A stretch of DNA of 64,000 nucleotides from NCBI GenBank assembly GCA_963682175.1, contig OY821784.1, positions 31,415,621 through 31,479,620 of the forward strand, written 5' to 3'. The stretch comes from Triglochin maritima. Its lineage: Eukaryota; Streptophyta; Magnoliopsida; Alismatales; Juncaginaceae. Positions within the stretch are counted from its first letter, which is position 1, and each line of letters opens with the position of its first letter. The notes under the pieces were generated by a model that saw only the letters and a program-made list of their open reading frames with translations, was not told where the DNA came from and made no database searches. The position numbers were made by a program, and so were the translations under genes. Shown piece after piece: positions 23,300 through 35,845 of this stretch.

Positions 23300-26200
23300 G
23301 ACCTTTATGATTTTCTTTTTCTTTTTTTTCCTATTAGGATCTTTGATCCATATTCCTTCACAATGATCATCCTATCGACTGACTTGAGTTCAGACCGTTG
23401 TTGTGAAAATGGGGGAATTTCTTCAACATCATTGACATATTCTTAAGAAATAATCTTACGTTTTACTTCTAGAATTGCCGACCATTCATTATCACAAGGG
23501 TCTACTACATAGAAATATGTTTTGCTTGACAAGTCAAAATAAAAGGATCTTCCTGGAATATTGGTTTGTCAAAATAAATGGATCTTCCTAGGTACACCAA
23601 GGTAAATCCCAACTCATCCACCTGAATCCCATTGTTATTGTCCACTCACTTGCATTTAAATATTGTCACATCGAATTTGATGAAGTTCAACTCCCATATT
23701 TTTTCAATTTGACCATAATATGTTATGTTGGCATATATAGAATTTTTATCTTTGGAACTAGAAATATGCAATGATTCAGCTAATAAACTAAACCCGTTGC
23801 TTTGCATTGTGCATTTATTATCTTCAATTTCAGTGTAGGAGTATTCATTGATATCGTAATCACTATAAGACATGACAACAAGATTAGGCATATAGATCAA
23901 CCACTTCAAATTCTCAGAAACATTACGGTTGTACATTGTTTTCTTGAACCAATAAATGAAAGTTTTGTTGTGAGCAATAATTATTTGATGTTCATTAAAT
24001 GTTATATGTTTTCCTTTATTAAAGACTTGTGCTCTTCCAGAAAAGGTTGCACTTCGCTAGAATTGCATAAAACATAAAAATATGCCTTAAAGAGATTCTT
24101 GCCTTCTGGACTTATAAACTTTGGACAATGTATACCTTCACCTCCAACCCTGTCTTTATGACGTTTCTTATGAAGTCCCACACTTTTTGTAGGAATCAAG
24201 TACTCATTACAGAAGTCAATAATCTCCTGGGCTATGTAGCCTTCAACGATGCTATCATCGGGCCTCCATAGATTGTTACAATAACCCTTCAACACACCCA
24301 TGTACCGCTCGAAATGATACATCCACCTCAGAAATACCGGTCCAACTAATTTAACTTCTTTAACTAGATGAACCACCAAATGCACCGTAATGTCAAAAAT
24401 GATGGTGGATAATACATCTCCAGCTAACACATTGTAACAACCACTTCATTCTGCAACTTATCCAAGTATTTCCGATCAAGCACTTTGCTGCAAATCTTGT
24501 TGAATGTCTTCTTCAATCTACGGTACAGATGACTCATAGGCAAAAATCTCCGATAATCAAGATACACAGTGTTACTGTCATGCACTAGTTGTAAGGATTA
24601 CATATTTTCTTCACAACATGGACATGCCCTGTGGCATTTCACGTAATATCTAGACAAATTTCCATATGCGGAAAAGTCATTTATTGTGCAAAAGATCATC
24701 AGGCATAGTAAATGATTATTGGCGATGGGCATACCACGCTTGCTCACCATTGTTGAACGTTTTATATTAAACCGCAAGTGCACGGCGTCAGTGAAGACGT
24801 GGCAAATACGGGTCGTCCAAAGGGAGGTGAGCAACCTCTCGTTTGCACGAAATCAAGTGGCAAAAATAGGGAAGAGAGTTTGATTATCCTAATCTACGCT
24901 ATACTACACTACGTAGTAACACATGCATAAACGAACAACAAACGATGAACTAAAACTTAACTAAGAATGAGATAAGTGTGCTGAAATTCAGAAATGGAAA
25001 CCCCCTAAGAGGTGGAGTGAGTGCACACATGCAAAGAGGTGGGTGTTGAACACATTCTTTAAGCACAAATAAGGTAGTGTTTTCATGCATAGGAAGTGTC
25101 TAAATGTTATGGCAAAACCTATCAATCCATTCACTAACCTAGTTGATTAACATTTACATACACAAGCTGGTTATTTCAGAACCTAAACAAGCATGAGAGG
25201 TGTCTAATTATTTTGGCAAAACTCATCAAGTCATAAGTTCTATCCTAAACAAGCAAGCATGCATTCATGTTTTATCAACACATTGTATATAAAGCATTCA
25301 TTCCATTCTCTTTTGCATGTATGAACATCAACTCCACCCCCCAAAGGGGATGGACAACTCACTACACATTAGACTAATTATTAAACTAAGCAAAGTAAGC
25401 ATATTAACTAAGCTACTAAAACTAATGAAATGAAATTAAACTAAGTAAAACAAGCAACATGAAACAAATAACATAACAAAGAAACTTTTATTAAAAAAGA
25501 CTCACAATTCAAGTAGCATCCTCCTACTTTAGTGTTTGCTTCAAGGCCTCACTTCAGTAGGAAGAATAGTCACTCAAAATGTGAAGTGATTACAATGGAA
25601 GGTGAAGAGTTCTATTTATAGCTATAGAAAAAGGTAATCCCCCGGTATGGGACTAAACAAATACCAAAAATAGAATAAACACCCTCTAATACATGTGCCC
25701 GCGAAGTTTGAGCGGATCCAGAGAGATCCAGACCGCCAATTGGCGGTCCATAAATTCTGGATCCGGGTGGAATTTGTTCTGGGATTTTCTGGATTTCTTT
25801 GTCGGTCTTTGATGCATCTACTTTGTTTATTGGAGCTCCGACCCGAATCTAATTGCCAAAATACTCCCAAAGATGGTGTGGAGTTTTCTATTTTGCTCTT
25901 TGGTCCTTCGGTCTTACGTTCAGGTCCTTCTCCCTTGCATCTTAGTCCCCAGGTCTCACAATTCAGTCCTTTTTCCCTGCTTTTGAGTCCTTTTATGCTT
26001 CATCTCTTCAAACTTATTTATTTCTGAAATTCAAACATAAAACTCATCACGTAGAATTGTTTAGGTGAAAGATAATGGATATAAGATACAAATATAAGCA
26101 TGAAATGATGTCAATCAACCATCATCCCACAGTTTCTTGAGGTTATCAATCAAGGGTGTTAAATACACATCGATGTCGTTTCCTGGTTATTTTGGACCAG

Positions 26201-27257
26201 AGATCATTAACGACAACATCATGTATCTGCGACTCATGCTTAACCACAGAGAGAGATTGTAAATAACATGCAAAACATATCACGAACTGTAAAGGCTACT
26301 CAAACTACCAAAAGTATTCATTTCATCGGTACACAGACCAAGTCTCAGATTTTTGGATTCCCCACCAAATAATAGAAAATCAAAATCAATTTTCTTCCAC
26401 TGGGAGAATTTGCAGGATGCCGAAGCAAGTGATCATTCATTGTCTCTCAAACTGCATGCCACGTTAGGTTCTTTGAGTCCTTAGAAAAAAAGCACTTCAA
26501 CCGTGGAATTATCAGAAGATACCACAACACCTTTGCAAGCGGCCCTTGTAGTTTTTTGTTCTTATCACCACTCACATTTTTCTTTTGTTTGTAGTGTGAG
26601 ACATTACAAACTGGACAATAATGCAGGCTTTCAAACTCACCGCTATATAGTATACAATCATTAGGACATGTGTTTTCCTATAATGTATCCCCACCCAACA
26701 CAGTATCTTTTTAGCCTTATAGGTACAATCTGGAAGTTTGTTGCTATCTTGAAGGATTAGTTACAACAACTTTAGTAACGTAGTGACCCTGACATCACTC
26801 CAACCGTCTGCTTTCAAGGTATGTATACAACCTTAAAATTATGGACAACTACCTATTGATATAAGTGCAACCCATTACAAAGGTTTTTGATTGTTAGAAA
26901 ATAGACTACCAAGTACATCAGGTCGTTCACCAAAATTATTGACAACATTTCAGATCATATCCTCTAACTAATCACCGTCATTTATATACTCCTACGACTC
27001 ACTATTACCTTCGTCCTTCGTACGTATTTAATTTTCACCATGCCATATCCAACGTGTATATCCTTCATCAAAACGTTTCTCAAATAAATGAGTTTTTATC
27101 TCTTTTACATCTTGTAAGAACATGTTAAGACAACTCCAACATAGATATAAGACCCTTTTTCATTTCTACCATGTGCATTCTTTTGGGTAAACTCTAGAAA
27201 TTTATCAACACCAACCTTATATCTATCACTCAAATGACTTGTGAAAATTTAATTTCG
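23300..27257 (-). pseudogene. CACTA TNP2-type transposase, broken
   Basis: From an ATG near 27257 the order fits TNP2 transposases: an N-terminal domain (VDKFLEF, then THLFEKRF and WIWHGE), CPNDCILYSGEFE with a following CPVC near 26600-26680, HPANSP near 26420, and KKLWDDG at the insertion point 26118. After a solo LTR (24751-26117) it resumes with GMPIANNH and TINDFSAYGNLS, then DUF4218 (FDITVHLVVHLVKEVKLVGP, 24002-24430) and DUF4216 (YDINEYSY, 23646-23936; W to stop near 23642). Frameshifts and stops occur throughout. The protein would bind the element ends and catalyse transposition. Confidence 0.85.
24751..26117 (-). mobile_element. Solo gypsy LTR inside TNP2
   Basis: 1367 bp, flanked by ACCAT at 24746-24750 and 26118-26122. 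Perfect palindrome at 25731-25748. Its U5 hairpin (24786-24799) has the alternative stem CGTC/GACG. Removing it and one flank copy rejoins the transposase between KKLWDDG and the next block. Confidence 0.95.
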
Positions 27258-27259
27258 AT

Positions 27260-28003
27260 CCATAGTTATCTACACATCATAATGAACAATCACAATGTAA
27301 AATAGGTCCGATATAAATGAATTATCTAAAATTTTGGCAAAACTTCATTCTTCAATATATACCTGCCAATAAACAATTCAACACAACAAAACAATTCAAT
27401 TACATTCCATTCCATTATACATTTCAAACAACAAAAGTTTGTTTTCTAAATTCCTCATGGCAACTAATTAAACGAGCACTTTTAATTAGGAGTAAATAGA
27501 ATAACTTGACTATATAAAATTCATTCATACTAATTTAGAAACATGTAATTAAAGTTTATGAAAAAGTGCAGCATATGGAAAAATTGATCGCACCTTTGTG
27601 AGCAGCAACAACATTTCTGCAATCTTCTTGGATGTCAAATATTTGAATTGCATAATTAGAATGTTACGGACTGCATGCATGAGCTATACTGGTTTAGGTG
27701 AGTATTTAGATATTCATTTCAAGGGAAATTGAAATCCGTAGATTTACTAAATTCTGGATTTGAAATAAGGTAGTGATCGTCTTAAAATCAAGTTTTGTGC
27801 TTTTAAAATCAGTTTTTCATCTTTAATGATCCATCATTTTCAATTTAATCTTCTACCATTTGGCTATTCCTATTTTGAGATAAACATAAAAAGAACTAAA
27901 TGTGTCGAAAGATACGTAAATTGTTTTAAACAAATTCACCTTAACGTTCTTACTTATACTAAGCTGAATATTGTCTAAATAGTTCGGTAGGTACCTATTG
28001 CAG
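27260..28003. other. Spacer between TNP2 start and ADP-glucose pyrophosphorylase exons
   Basis: AT-rich, no gene recognised. The right end of the TNP2 element should lie here, but no convincing CACTA terminus was found; a GGTAGTG at 27769-27775 is only a weak candidate. Confidence 0.4.
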
Positions 28004-28399
28004 GCTGATCGACGTTCCAGTGAGCAACCCCTTCCATAGTGGTATAAACAAAATCTACATCTTGACGCAATTCAATTCGCAATCTCTCAACCGACACATC
28101 TCTCGCACATATAACTCCTTGTTGGAGTACTACTCTGAAGGTTTTGTTGAGGTATGCTAACTGAATTGCATCTTTCAAACGCTTTCGATATTAATGAGGT
28201 TGTATTTAATATTTCAGTGACTTGTTTCAGATTCTAGATGCAACACAAAGGCAAGGAGAGTCAGGCGAAAAATGGTTTCAGGGAACTGCGGATGCGTTGA
28301 GACAATTCACTTGGCTTTTCGAGGTTCGATCACATGATGTCATTGTTTATTCATACCAATTTCAACATTGGTTGTTCATACACTACTATAAATGCAGGG

Positions 28400-28640
28400 T
28401 ACTTCACACCGATGGATATAACTATCCGTCGGACTTTAGTACCTCCAACAGAAATCAATAATAACACCAATGGGTATAACTATCCGTCGGACTTTAGTAC
28501 CTCCGATGGAAATCAATAAAACACCGACGGGTATAACTATCCGTCGGACTTTAGTACCTCTGACGGAAATCAGTAATAACACCGACGGATAACTTCGATC
28601 GGATCAATAATAAGACCGCTAGGCACCGGCAAAATGGTTG
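28400..28640 (+). repeat. Left subterminal repeats of CACTA element
   Basis: Three to four units of about 65-70 bp built on ACACCGACGGGTATAACTAT followed by CCGTCGGACTTTAGTACCTC. The units are inverted-repeat-like around ATAACTAT. Confidence 0.8.
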
Positions 28641-29530
28641 TTCTGGACCATGTCGATCTTGAAAAAGCTGACAATTGGGTGTTAAAAAATACTACCATTG
28701 TTGATGAATATCAAGAGTAAGTTAGGACTACACTTGTGTTATTTTAGCAATGTCTTTAACTCATTGTTAACACATAATTACACATTTGACTGTTTCAGGT
28801 GTTTTAATCGTTACACCACTTTCCTTGGAGTAGGAGTGCGTCGCAATCGGCGACAACACTCAAATGTTCGACATAAGACTTTTAGTGAGTGGTTTAGGGA
28901 GACTGCTGGAAATGAAGACTATGGAAACATTGATATCGAAGCACTTGCTCGAGGTTCAGACAATGTAGGGAGGAGGTCTTCAGGATATATCATCAATTGG
29001 TTTAGGTTTCACACATAGAAACGTGAGTCGAATGCCAAAACACAGAAGTGGAGTATTTGTAAATGCAACAACAGAAAGTTACTCCATAGCACAAGATAGG
29101 AATATTGTCGTTGCATATGTCCACTACTTTGGTGTATTGCAAGACATAACCAAACTTCAGTGATTTGAAGTTTGTTTTGTTCAAGTGCAAGTAGTACGAC
29201 GTTTTGGGTCAAGACAACACTAGTAGAAGTGATGAATACGGGTTCACATTCGTGAATGCGAATTGATTTCTGAAACCAGAAGAACCTTTTGTACTTGCAT
29301 CTCAAGTAGAGCAAGTTTTTTATGTTGCTGAGCCGAAAGATAGAGAAAGCGACGACCAATGGTTAGTGGTTGTGTGAATGTTTCCGAGAGATTCATAAAA
29401 CATGGAGGACGATGAATCTGAATATTCAGAGTACGGTCGAGGAAATCTTGTGCAAGATAGAGTTCAAATTGACGATGTTAGTTGGGTGGAGTTTGTGAGA
29501 GATGATCTAGAGTCACTTGTGGTGGAGTAG
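28640..29530 (+). pseudogene. TNP2 transposase C-terminal remnant
   Basis: A first piece ending at 28716 (ADNWVLKNTTIVDEY, the DUF4218 end) is followed by an intron with donor GTAAGT and acceptor TTTCAG (28717-28798). The second piece carries DUF4216: FSEWFRET, SGYIINWFRFHT, SGVFVNAT, YFGVLQDI, a stop near 29160, then PFVLASQVEQVFYVAEPKD near 29290-29340. The catalytic N-terminal two thirds is missing, so it cannot be a functional transposase. Confidence 0.8.
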
Positions 29531-29560
29531 TTCATTATTAATCAAGTAGGAAAACCAATG

Positions 29561-30990
29561 TGATTGATCATTTATATTATGCAAGTGCACAACGTCGGTG
29601 AAGACGTGGCAAATACAGGTCGTGTCCACAAGGAGGTGTGTCAACTTTGGTTCTTCAGAAATCGAGTGGGAAAAGAGGGGAGAAGTTGTTGATTATGCTA
29701 ACTACACTAAACTACAAATGAACTAACAATTAAACTAAACTCCCATGGATTGGAGGTGTGTAGGTATGTCTATGTGAGTGGGTCTTCATTTCAATTAGGA
29801 ACAAGTGTAGTTTGTGTTGCATACAAGTAGCAGCTAGTGTAGAATCGAAGTGTTGGATACACAACACTACATGGCAAACTATGAATATGCATATCTCACA
29901 TGAAGTTGAGGCTGATTTTAGATTATAAGGCATGCAACAAGTACCTAGTGTGGCCATTAGAGCATCAATCAATCATACATACAACCTAAATCATTCATGT
30001 GAATGTGCACCAAACATGGATCCATACATGACAAGTCATTCCCATCAAACCATTACAAGCAACAAGATAAACTCTAAAGCTAGCATGAGATAAGTACCTA
30101 GTGTGGAAATTATCCCATCTAATACAAGTTTAAGCATGCTACAAGTATAGATCTACATTAAGCATATGAAATGGCATAAATAAAAGAACCCAACACTACC
30201 ACATAATCTACATCACCTCCACCCCCAAAGGGGGATGGAACTACTCACTACTCATTAAGAAAAGAGACAAAACGAAATTAAACTAAGCATGCAAGAATTG
30301 AAAAGAGACAATATAAAACTAACAAAACATTCTTATTGCTCACTCACTTACAAGTAGCATCTCCCCACTAGAGTTTTGCTCCAAGGCTTTACTCCTAGTA
30401 GAGAGAATGGCCACCAAGAGAGGAGATGTATTACAAAGGAAGAGGAAGAGTTCTATTTATACTCATAGAAAAAGGTAATCGAGGACAACCCCCCGATGTG
30501 GGACTAAAATCATACTATAAATGGACAGAAAACAACATAATCCACGACCCAACTAAGACACATATGCTTTGCAGCCATCTGGACTGCTGATTGGTGGTCA
30601 AGAGCCGCCAATTGGCGGTCTAGTTGTCTTGGATCACGTCTGGATTTCGGTGGCTCGTTTCTTGCTTGATTGCTTGATATTTGATGAACCCGATTTGGTT
30701 GTTGATGGTTAGGCCCGGATCTAATTGTCAAAATACTCATCATTATGGTGTGAAGCTTCTTGATTTACTCATTGGTCCTTTTGGTTTTACATCTTGGTCT
30801 TTCTCTCTTGCATCTCAGTCCATAGGTCTTGTATCATAGTCATTTTCCTTGGTTTTAAGTTCTTTTTGAGTCTCTTCTTCTCAAACATGTTTATTCCTGA
30901 AACTTAAACATAAAACTCATTACATAGTATTGCTTTGGCTAAAAATAAAGGATATAAGACACAAATATATTCATGATATCATGTCAATCA
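29561..30990 (-). mobile_element. Solo gypsy LTR
   Basis: 1430 bp flanked by CAATG at 29556-29560 and 30991-30995. USE at 30494-30504, TATA at 30454-30461, palindrome pair near 30580-30625, and U5 hairpin with an ACGTC/GACGT stem at 29592-29607. Inserted in the CACTA element between its two genes. Confidence 0.95.
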
Positions 30991-31131
30991 CAATGTTATC
31001 TTACTTTTAAACCGTATAGAAGCAATAATGACAGTATGCTAAATTCTAATGTTCTTTAATTCAGATATGACAACAATAATGATGCAACACTCATCTAGAG
31101 GACAGGGATGACACATTTGTATGTTGTCGAT

Positions 31132-34100
31132 GTACAGATTTGCAGGAGTCTGATGAAGAGGCTCCCGTATATGAGATTGAGCACCCTCTGCAGGTGAAGC
31201 CAGTACGAGTAGGAGTAGGGGATGCGGTCCGACTCAATGTTTGGAAGAATGGTCGAAGAAGGATCAATCTTCAATCAATTTTACACCAGAGGGGGTACCA
31301 AAGGACCTATGGCCGAGAGTTTCCAGAACTTTATTGGGTCACTTGCGAGGAGGTCACAAATAATTCCCCTGGGTTATGCAGACTAGAGACTGGTGCCCAA
31401 GAAGGACAAGAACGTCGCATGGCAACAGATTTTGCTAACATTTCATATCATCGTAACTTATTTTATTATCTATTCCATTTAATTACAGACTAACGTTGTT
31501 TTACAGGCACATTGGACGGTTCCTGAGTGATTTTGAGACAAGGTCATGAGGTCTCTAAACAAGAAGTCGAAGGAATACAAATTTGACCTCTACAAGAAGA
31601 GGGTGGAGGTGGCACAAACTCGGGGGGAGCGGATGGCCGGACGGCCACAAAGCATCTCTGTAGAGGATTGGTCAACTCTTTTAGATTATTGGGTGATTTA
31701 TCATCTCATGTATATAATTGTGTCTCATATCCTTTATTCTTAACCTAAGCAATGCTACATAATGAGTTTTATGTTTAAGTTTCAGGAAGAAAAAAGATCG
31801 AATTGCAAGACTTATGGACTGAGATGCAAGAGAGAAGTACCCGGATGTAAACCAAAAGGACCAATGAGCAAATCAAGAAGCTCCACACCATCATAAGGAG
31901 TATTTTGGCAATTAGATTCGGGCCTAAACATCAACAACCAAATCGGGTTCACCAAACATCAAGAAATCAAGCCAAAAACGAGTCATTCAAATCCAGACTT
32001 GATCCAACCAATCCAGACCACCAATTGGCTGTCCTAGACCACCAATTGGCTATTCCAGACCACCACTTGGAGGTCCAAATGACTCAAATGGTTCATGGTT
32101 TAGTCGGGTGTTCGATTATGTTGTTTTATGTCCATTTATAGTATGTGTTTAGTCCCACACCGGGGGATTATCCCCGATTACCTTTTTCTATGAGTATAGA
32201 TAGAACTCTTCCTCCACCCTTGTAACCATATCCTCTTTTGGTGGTCATTCTCTCTTCTTGGAGTAAAGCCTTGGAGCAAAACTATGGTGGAGAGATGCTA
32301 CTTGTAAAGTGAGTGAGCAATAAAGAATATTTTGTTAGATTCTTGTTGTTTCTTTTAGTTCTTGCATGCTTACTTAATTTCGTTTGTTTTAATCTTCAAA
32401 GAATTAATTAGCATGTGTTTATTTCCTTAATATGAATCTTAGCTTAATAATGTGAGTAGTTTCATCCCCCTTTGGGGGGTGGAGATGATGTACATATATG
32501 TTGTGAAGTTTGGATGTTTGATGAACTTTTTGATTGTGTAGACTTGCATGTTTCTATGTTCATTGGGGGTATTTTAATCATCTACATGTTGGGGGATTTT
32601 GATGGGTTTTGCCATAAGATTTAGACACTTCCCATGCTTAGTTTCCTCATGTTTATTGACTGAAATTTCCTGTTGAATATGCTACATGTTACTTATGTGT
32701 TTGTATTTGTGTTTGCTTGATTGATTGAAGAAACATTGTTTTGATGGGTTTTTCCATAACATTTAGACACTTCCCATGCTTAGCTTTGTTCTTCACATGA
32801 GTTCCTGGTTTTTTATGAGTCTTGCCATAACATTTAGACACATCTCATGTTGAGCCTAGTCTTATGCTAACCAAGTAGTAATTACTGATACGTTGTGTGA
32901 ATGGATTGATAGGTTTTGCCACATCTTTAGACACGTCCTATGCATGAAGACACACACATGACACACACATACATGCTTACATGCGTCATTCATCACTTAT
33001 TTCACTTCATATGTGCACACACTCCACCCCTTAGGGGTTTTCATTCCTGAATTCCAACTTGTTGTCTTAGTTTGTTTAGTTTCATTGTTGCGTGCTTTCA
33101 TTTCCTTATTTGTGCTTACTAGTTTAGTTCAATCTAGTTTAGCGTAATCAACTTCCCTTTTTTACCACTTGCCTTCGAGCGAACCAGAGTCGACACACCT
33201 CCCTATAGATCGACCCGTGTTGTCACGTCTTCACCGATGTCGTGCATTGGGCTAGCAAGGCTTTTCAGGTATACTTTGATTTTAATAATTTTAATGTTAT
33301 TCAATTAATATGAAAACTAACATCGTATTTATATTTTGATGGAGAAAAAGGGTAAGATCAACAAAAAATCGAGCGAACCTAATTATACCACATACGTGTG
33401 GTACGAAGTCCGTCATGCGACATATGGAGAAGATGATAATTGGTTGATTTTTTTTGTCTAAAATGGATTCATTTGATTTATTTTTTATGCAATTTAACAC
33501 TTTTTTATTTTTGTTACAGATTGCAAAAAACCTGAGTGCTCCAGAGCCCACAGACAAACATGGGCAGACATGTGGATTAAACTCCACAACAGGAACCATC
33601 CGAAAGCCGCTCGACTCATTGTAAGTTAATTACACATATATTGATTGATAATTATTATGTTTCACGTTTTATTGAAGTTTAATTATTGAAATGTTTTATT
33701 TCAGCAACAGTTTGAGACTATGAGAGGATCGGGTGAGACGAGCTCTGAGGGCTCTATCACCTCGGTCGTTCCGGGTGATCCAGTTGGCACCGTGCTGGGC
33801 GACGAACGTGGATGGGTTCGTATGTATTCCAGCTACGCCATGCTGCGGATATGTATGAGGTCGTGGGATGCCAAGCAGAGTAGAACCAGTGCCAGAGCGG
33901 ACGTGGAGCGGAACGACGAAGCAACTGCGAAGTTGAAACGCATCAGTAGTGAGCTCGTGATGACTCAAGATAACCTGAAGATGGAGGAATCTGTGCTCAG
34001 TAAGATGCAGCTTCAAATGAACTTTCTGCTCGAGAAAGCACGTTACATGAGCGAGGTAATCTACACATTGTTTAGTTAAATTGTCGCATTTATTGGTTTA

Positions 34101-34236
34101 TGTCAAATAATTTAAATTGTTTGTAATTGTGCAGGATCACGACGTCACCCCTCTTTGCACACCGCTGCCACCACCGAAACGAGATGATGATCATGGGCGC
34201 ACAAGTCAAGCAGGGACAAGAGGTTCGACGGCTTAG
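31132..34236 (+). pseudogene. Second CACTA gene (plant Ptta/En-Spm transposase family), interrupted
   Basis: Exon-like pieces: 31132-31493 (VRLNVWKNGRRRINLQSIL), a piece reading SVEDWSTLLDYW up to 31693, its continuation after the nested LTR from 33247 (ASKAFQ), a piece near 33340-33450 (YTTYVWYEVRHATYG), one near 33520-33620 (KPECSRAHRQTWADMWIKLH), a long helical piece 33705-34055 rich in K, E and L heptads, and a last exon from about 34135 to the stop at 34234-34236. The pattern resembles the Transposase_24 family, whose members act as accessory DNA-binding proteins at CACTA ends. A downstream coiled coil would suit oligomerisation. Exon borders are inferred from AG/GT signals. Confidence 0.65.
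31694..33246 (+). mobile_element. Solo gypsy LTR with shortened 3' end
   Basis: Starts TGATTTATCATC, ends at GTCGTGCA, flanked by TTGGG at 31689-31693 and 33247-33251. It lacks the ~33 terminal bases of other LTRs here. Three decayed palindromes near 32018-32075. Hairpin at 33226-33239 with a CGTC/GATG stem. Confidence 0.9.
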
Positions 34237-34249
34237 TCGCTGTATTTAA

Positions 34250-34470
34250 TTATTGCTTTTGTCATGTATAAAATGAATGAATAAAACTCATTTTTGAAAG
34301 AATGAATGTTTTATCGATTGGTTGGTCTTGACTTGAGTTCTTGAATGTATATGAATGGTTGTGTGAATGGTTTTGTTGTTGAGAATGAATGGAACACATT
34401 TGATTTTCTTTGAACAGGGGAAATTGGGAAAAGCCAATCGGCTCTTTTCGAATTCTGAGTGGAATTTAGA
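34250..34470 (+). other. CACTA 3' untranslated region
   Basis: AT-rich, no gene. AATAAAA at 34279 could serve as a polyadenylation signal for the upstream gene. Confidence 0.4.
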
Positions 34471-34475
34471 CAGAC

Positions 34476-34918
34476 AGATATTCATCGGTGTAAATGAGGT
34501 TCACTTTTTAATACACCGACGGATATCCGTCGAAGCACATCGATGAGACTTACATCGGTGGTAGGTATCTGTTGGTGTATATTCTCATTCGTTGAATAAG
34601 AACCTACGAATTTATTGGTCGGTGTCCTTACACCGACAGATAGTTCCATCGGACTATTACACTGACGGATGATCCATTGGTGTCTATCCGTCAGTCTTAT
34701 CCTCTCTGACGAAAACCACGCACAAAAAAATTGGCGGGAAAATTGGCGCCAAAAACAATTCCGACGACACTTGTCCGTCGGTGCATCCATCGGTGTAATT
34801 GTACACCGACACAAGTAACACCGGCGAAGGTATATCCATCGGTGTACGTTAACACCAACGGATGAATTTGTACACCGACTGTTATTGTCTGTCGGTGAAG
34901 GTCAGTTCTCCTGTAGTG
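34476..34918 (+). repeat. Right subterminal repeats and terminus of CACTA element
   Basis: About a dozen copies of CACCGACGG or its complement CCGTCGGTG, some mutated, running up to the CTGTAGTG end. Confidence 0.85.
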
Positions 34919-35370
34919 ATAATTTAACTATTTTAGTAGTTAGTAAGGTTCAGATGTCTAATAAGTTCATTAATTCAGCTGTGAAAATGATGAATATATA
35001 GCCTTTACTAGAGTAGAAACAATTCTAGTATTGTTTTATTTGCATATTTAATCTTTTTTTAAATTGATACCAAATGTTAGCATCGTACTTCCAAAGATAA
35101 TTGTATCTACATCAGTACAGGTTTTTATAGTGCATTACTTTTAACTTCATATGAGTCCAATAAAGTGTTACCAAAACACTATTATATCATAAATGTTGTT
35201 TTTATATCATGCAATTTATAAATATCGAATGTCACACTTAACGATTAAGCTTAAGCATTCTTATCTGTCACTATTTTAATTTTTGATTCCTTAAACCTGT
35301 TTGATTTGTGTAGGATGTGAGGTTCAACAACGTTAATAATGTTCTGATACTTTCAGGGGAGCGACCTTAG

Positions 35371-35845
35371 GCAAGTAGATAAACACGATACCTTGTATTA
35401 TAAGTAGGGCAAGTAAATCCAAGTTGTATCGAGGAAGGAATATATAAGATGGATGGATGGATGGATGAATGATGATAATGATGTCCTTACCAAATTTGAA
35501 GGATGGTTGGGGTTGGTCGAGCGAGGCTGATCGAGCAAAAGGAGGATGGGGATGGGGTCGATCGGGTTTGCTGTGAGGGTTGTGTTTGATTTTGGGGTAA
35601 AAGTTAAGAGCGAAAACACGTTAAAATTTATTTAAAAAAGTAGGGACATACTGCGTCAGCTTTCCGATAAAATCGACGTGGTTAGTTACTACATACCACG
35701 TTAGGTTGCCTTATAACTGACGTGGAAAGCCTATACCACGTCGATTTTCGGACAACCGATGTGATAAGGCCTGTATTACATCGCTTTTCAAAATCCAGCC
35801 AAATAAGGGTGACTTGGTACCCCCTTCCTGCTGTGATAATTCGAA
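35371..35845. mobile_element. Probable CACTA terminal fragment
   Basis: 35450-35640 resembles 22430-22618. Then come CGACGTGGT-type repeats (35640-35800) and an end CCCCCTTCCTGCTGTG near 35840, reminiscent of a mutated CACTA end. A GGAT microsatellite lies near 35449-35468. It may be the missing far end of the TNP2 element at 23300-27257; this is not proven. Confidence 0.4.

Larger units (their letters stand above)
28381..34918 (+). mobile_element. CACTA transposon with two nested solo LTRs
   Basis: It begins CACTACTATAAATGC and ends CTCCTGTAGTG, flanked by ATA on both sides (28378-28380 and 34919-34921). Both ends hold subterminal repeats with CCGTCGG and CACCGACGG motifs. Inside are a TNP2 C-terminus and a second gene, both on the plus strand. 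Without the two LTRs it would be about 3.5 kb, so it is internally deleted. It sits in an intron of the pyrophosphorylase fragment. Confidence 0.9.
28004..35370 (+). pseudogene. ADP-glucose pyrophosphorylase large subunit-like, three exons split by a CACTA element
   Basis: Exon a (28004-28151, after TTGCAG, donor GTATGC) reads [20 protein letters not shown] and continues through [10 protein letters not shown] to SEGFVE. Exon b (28231-28323) reads [20 protein letters not shown] to QFTWLFE in the matching phase. Exon c (35314 onward, after TGTAG) reads DVRFNNVNNVLILSG and then hits a stop near 35368 where GDHLYRMDY is expected. The enzyme makes ADP-glucose for starch synthesis in plastids; motifs fit the large rather than the small subunit. 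Changes include SNP for SNC and loss of the expected segment before GFVE. No upstream or later exons were found, so this is a fragment: a captured gene piece or a host gene dismembered by transposons. Confidence 0.85.

Noticed and set aside
27975..28178. Minus-strand ORF opposite the pyrophosphorylase exon
   Set aside because: The plus strand encodes clear enzyme motifs with splice sites; the minus frame is a shadow.
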